Shown here in pieces: positions 63,032 through 64,000 of a stretch of 64,000 nucleotides of DNA. The stretch's first letter is position 1; each line of letters starts with the position of its first letter. Under the pieces are notes generated by a model. It did not search any database, was not told the DNA's origin, and saw only the letters and a list, made by a program, of their open reading frames with translations. Source of the DNA: JALHST01 sp963798435 (GTDB taxonomy: Bacteria > Bacteroidota > Bacteroidia > Flavobacteriales > Flavobacteriaceae); the NCBI GenBank assembly GCA_963798435.1, contig CAWCTF010000002.1, positions 310,001 through 374,000 of the forward strand, read 5' to 3'. The translations under genes and the position numbers were made by a program.

Positions 63032-64000
63032 TTATTTTTTTAATACCCAAGTGTCCTTGAATCCCCCACCTTGTGAGGAGTTAACAATTAGGTTTCCTTT
63101 CCTTAATGCTACGCGTGTGAGTCCACCTTTTAGTACAAATTCCTTGTCTTTCCCTAAAACGGTGAACGTTCTTAAATCGACGTGGCGCTGCTCGAATGAT
63201 TCACTTTCGTCGATGTATGTAGGGTGGACCGATAGGGACATGATGGGCTGTGCTACATATTTTCTTGGATTTTCGAGGACCTGTTTTTTGACCACTTCGA
63301 TTTCGGCCTTCGTAAGTCTGTTTCCGATGGAAATACCATATCCCCCAGCTTCATCAACTGGTTTAATGACCAATTCACCAATATGTTCCAAAACATACTT
63401 TAGTTCGTCGGGTCGACTACAATGGTAGGTGTGAACATTGCTTAAAATAGGTGCCTCATTGAGATAGTACTTAATGATCTCAGGCATGTAGGTATATACT
63501 GCTTTATCATCGGCAACGCCCGTTCCAGGTGCATTCGCCAAGGTTACATTGCCTTTTTTATAGGCCGCGAAAAGGCCAGGAACACCAATAGACGAATCAG
63601 GTTTAAACTCCAATGGGTCAAGAAATAGGTCATCGATACGGCGATAGATCACATCTACTTTAAGTGCCCCACGGATGGTTTTCATATAGACAAAATCATT
63701 TTCGACAAATAAATCTCGTCCTTCTACCAATTCGACCCCCATGGTTTTTGCCAAATAAGAGTGTTCATAAAAGGCTGAATTGTACATTCCCGGCGTAATA
63801 ACGACTACATTGGGTACATCGACACCTTTTGGTTTAACGCTCTCTAAAAGCTCTAATAAGTTTTCGGCATAATTGGTAACAGAATAGGTCTGATAATGGT
63901 TAAATACCCCGAACAAGGCCCTTTTGAGAGCCGTACGGTTGCATATAACATAGCTAACCCCGGAAGGACAGCGAATATTATCTTCGAGGACATAGAAATT
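63032..64000 (-). CDS. Circularly permuted ATP-grasp protein, partial
   Basis: The visible 323 residues are the C-terminal part of a type 2 circularly permuted ATP-grasp ligase. The open frame continues to the window edge without a start. Motifs include YVLEDNIRCPSGVSYVI at the edge, DVIYRRIDD, NAPGTGVADDKAVYTYMP, LVIKPVDEAGGYG and the closing VNSSQGGGFKDTWVL. Members are thought to ligate an amino group to a carboxylate. A TTG at 63916 is not the true start, because family sequence continues upstream of it. Confidence 0.92.
   Translation of the reverse strand, partial: NFYVLEDNIRCPSGVSYVICNRTALKRALFGVFNHYQTYSVTNYAENLLELLESVKPKGVDVPNVVVITPGMYNSAFYEHSYLAKTMGVELVEGRDLFVENDFVYMKTIRGALKVDVIYRRIDDLFLDPLEFKPDSSIGVPGLFAAYKKGNVTLANAPGTGVADDKAVYTYMPEIIKYYLNEAPILSNVHTYHCSRPDELKYVLEHIGELVIKPVDEAGGYGISIGNRLTKAEIEVVKKQVLENPRKYVAQPIMSLSVHPTYIDESESFEQRHVDLRTFTVLGKDKEFVLKGGLTRVALRKGNLIVNSSQGGGFKDTWVLKK

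Overview
The window reads as chromosomal DNA of a marine-type member of the Flavobacteriaceae (Bacteroidota). The evidence is the gene content (menaquinone cluster with DUF2853 and CvfB-like partners, SusC-type TonB plug domains, DUF1080 and Tat-exported Gfo/Idh proteins, the transglutaminase/alpha-E/ATP-grasp trio), the general lack of Shine-Dalgarno sequences, and recurrent TAnnTTTG -7 promoter elements, several with a TTG 21 nt upstream. I see no rRNA, tRNA, CRISPR array, phage or insertion sequence. The genus cannot be fixed from the sequence alone.

Layout. 1-4622: an edge fragment, a fasciclin protein, pheT and a TlpA-like lipoprotein. 4628-9478: leuAB (LeuA without its usual regulatory domain), a conserved helical protein and an EamA transporter. 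9554-11586: panB-lspA-rluA-type operon. 11717-16447: an NTF2-like protein, a DUF1080 protein facing a Tat-exported oxidoreductase, and L-serine dehydratase. 16627-21009: dnaK behind a sigma54-like promoter, a YD-repeat-like secreted protein, a GNAT and an esterase. 21082-35592: a menaquinone superlocus (thioesterase, menF, menD, DUF2853, CvfB-like, coiled-coil/SPOR-like protein, menA, menC, CPBP protease, menE) without menB. 35647-44778: an M24 peptidase followed by a tandem family of secreted proteins with barrel-less TonB plug domains; two copies are frameshifted and one is an intact fusion. 44775-59714: mccB-type carboxyltransferase, a Gfo/Idh enzyme, ettA, an M16 peptidase pair, a metallo-hydrolase, fumC, a 56-codon membrane protein, and a TonB receptor with a Spy-like partner. 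60016-64000: prfB with an intact programmed +1 frameshift, then the transglutaminase/alpha-E/ATP-grasp cluster running off the right edge.

The most striking region lies inside the men locus at 27382-30945. A LytTR response regulator and a TPR-containing HisKA_2 histidine kinase are separated by 810 bp with no convincing protein gene. That gap holds three promoter units. Each has a box ending in ACAACAA placed exactly 27 nt before a perfect TAnnTTTG element. In the first two units the box is a direct repeat with a 21-bp period, the geometry of LytTR operators. Units 1 and 2 each run into an intrinsic terminator after about 98 and 77 nt, predicting two small RNAs; unit 3 reads into the kinase gene. 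I infer an undescribed regulatory module in which the LytTR regulator controls two small RNAs and its own kinase. Nothing here has been tested by search or experiment.
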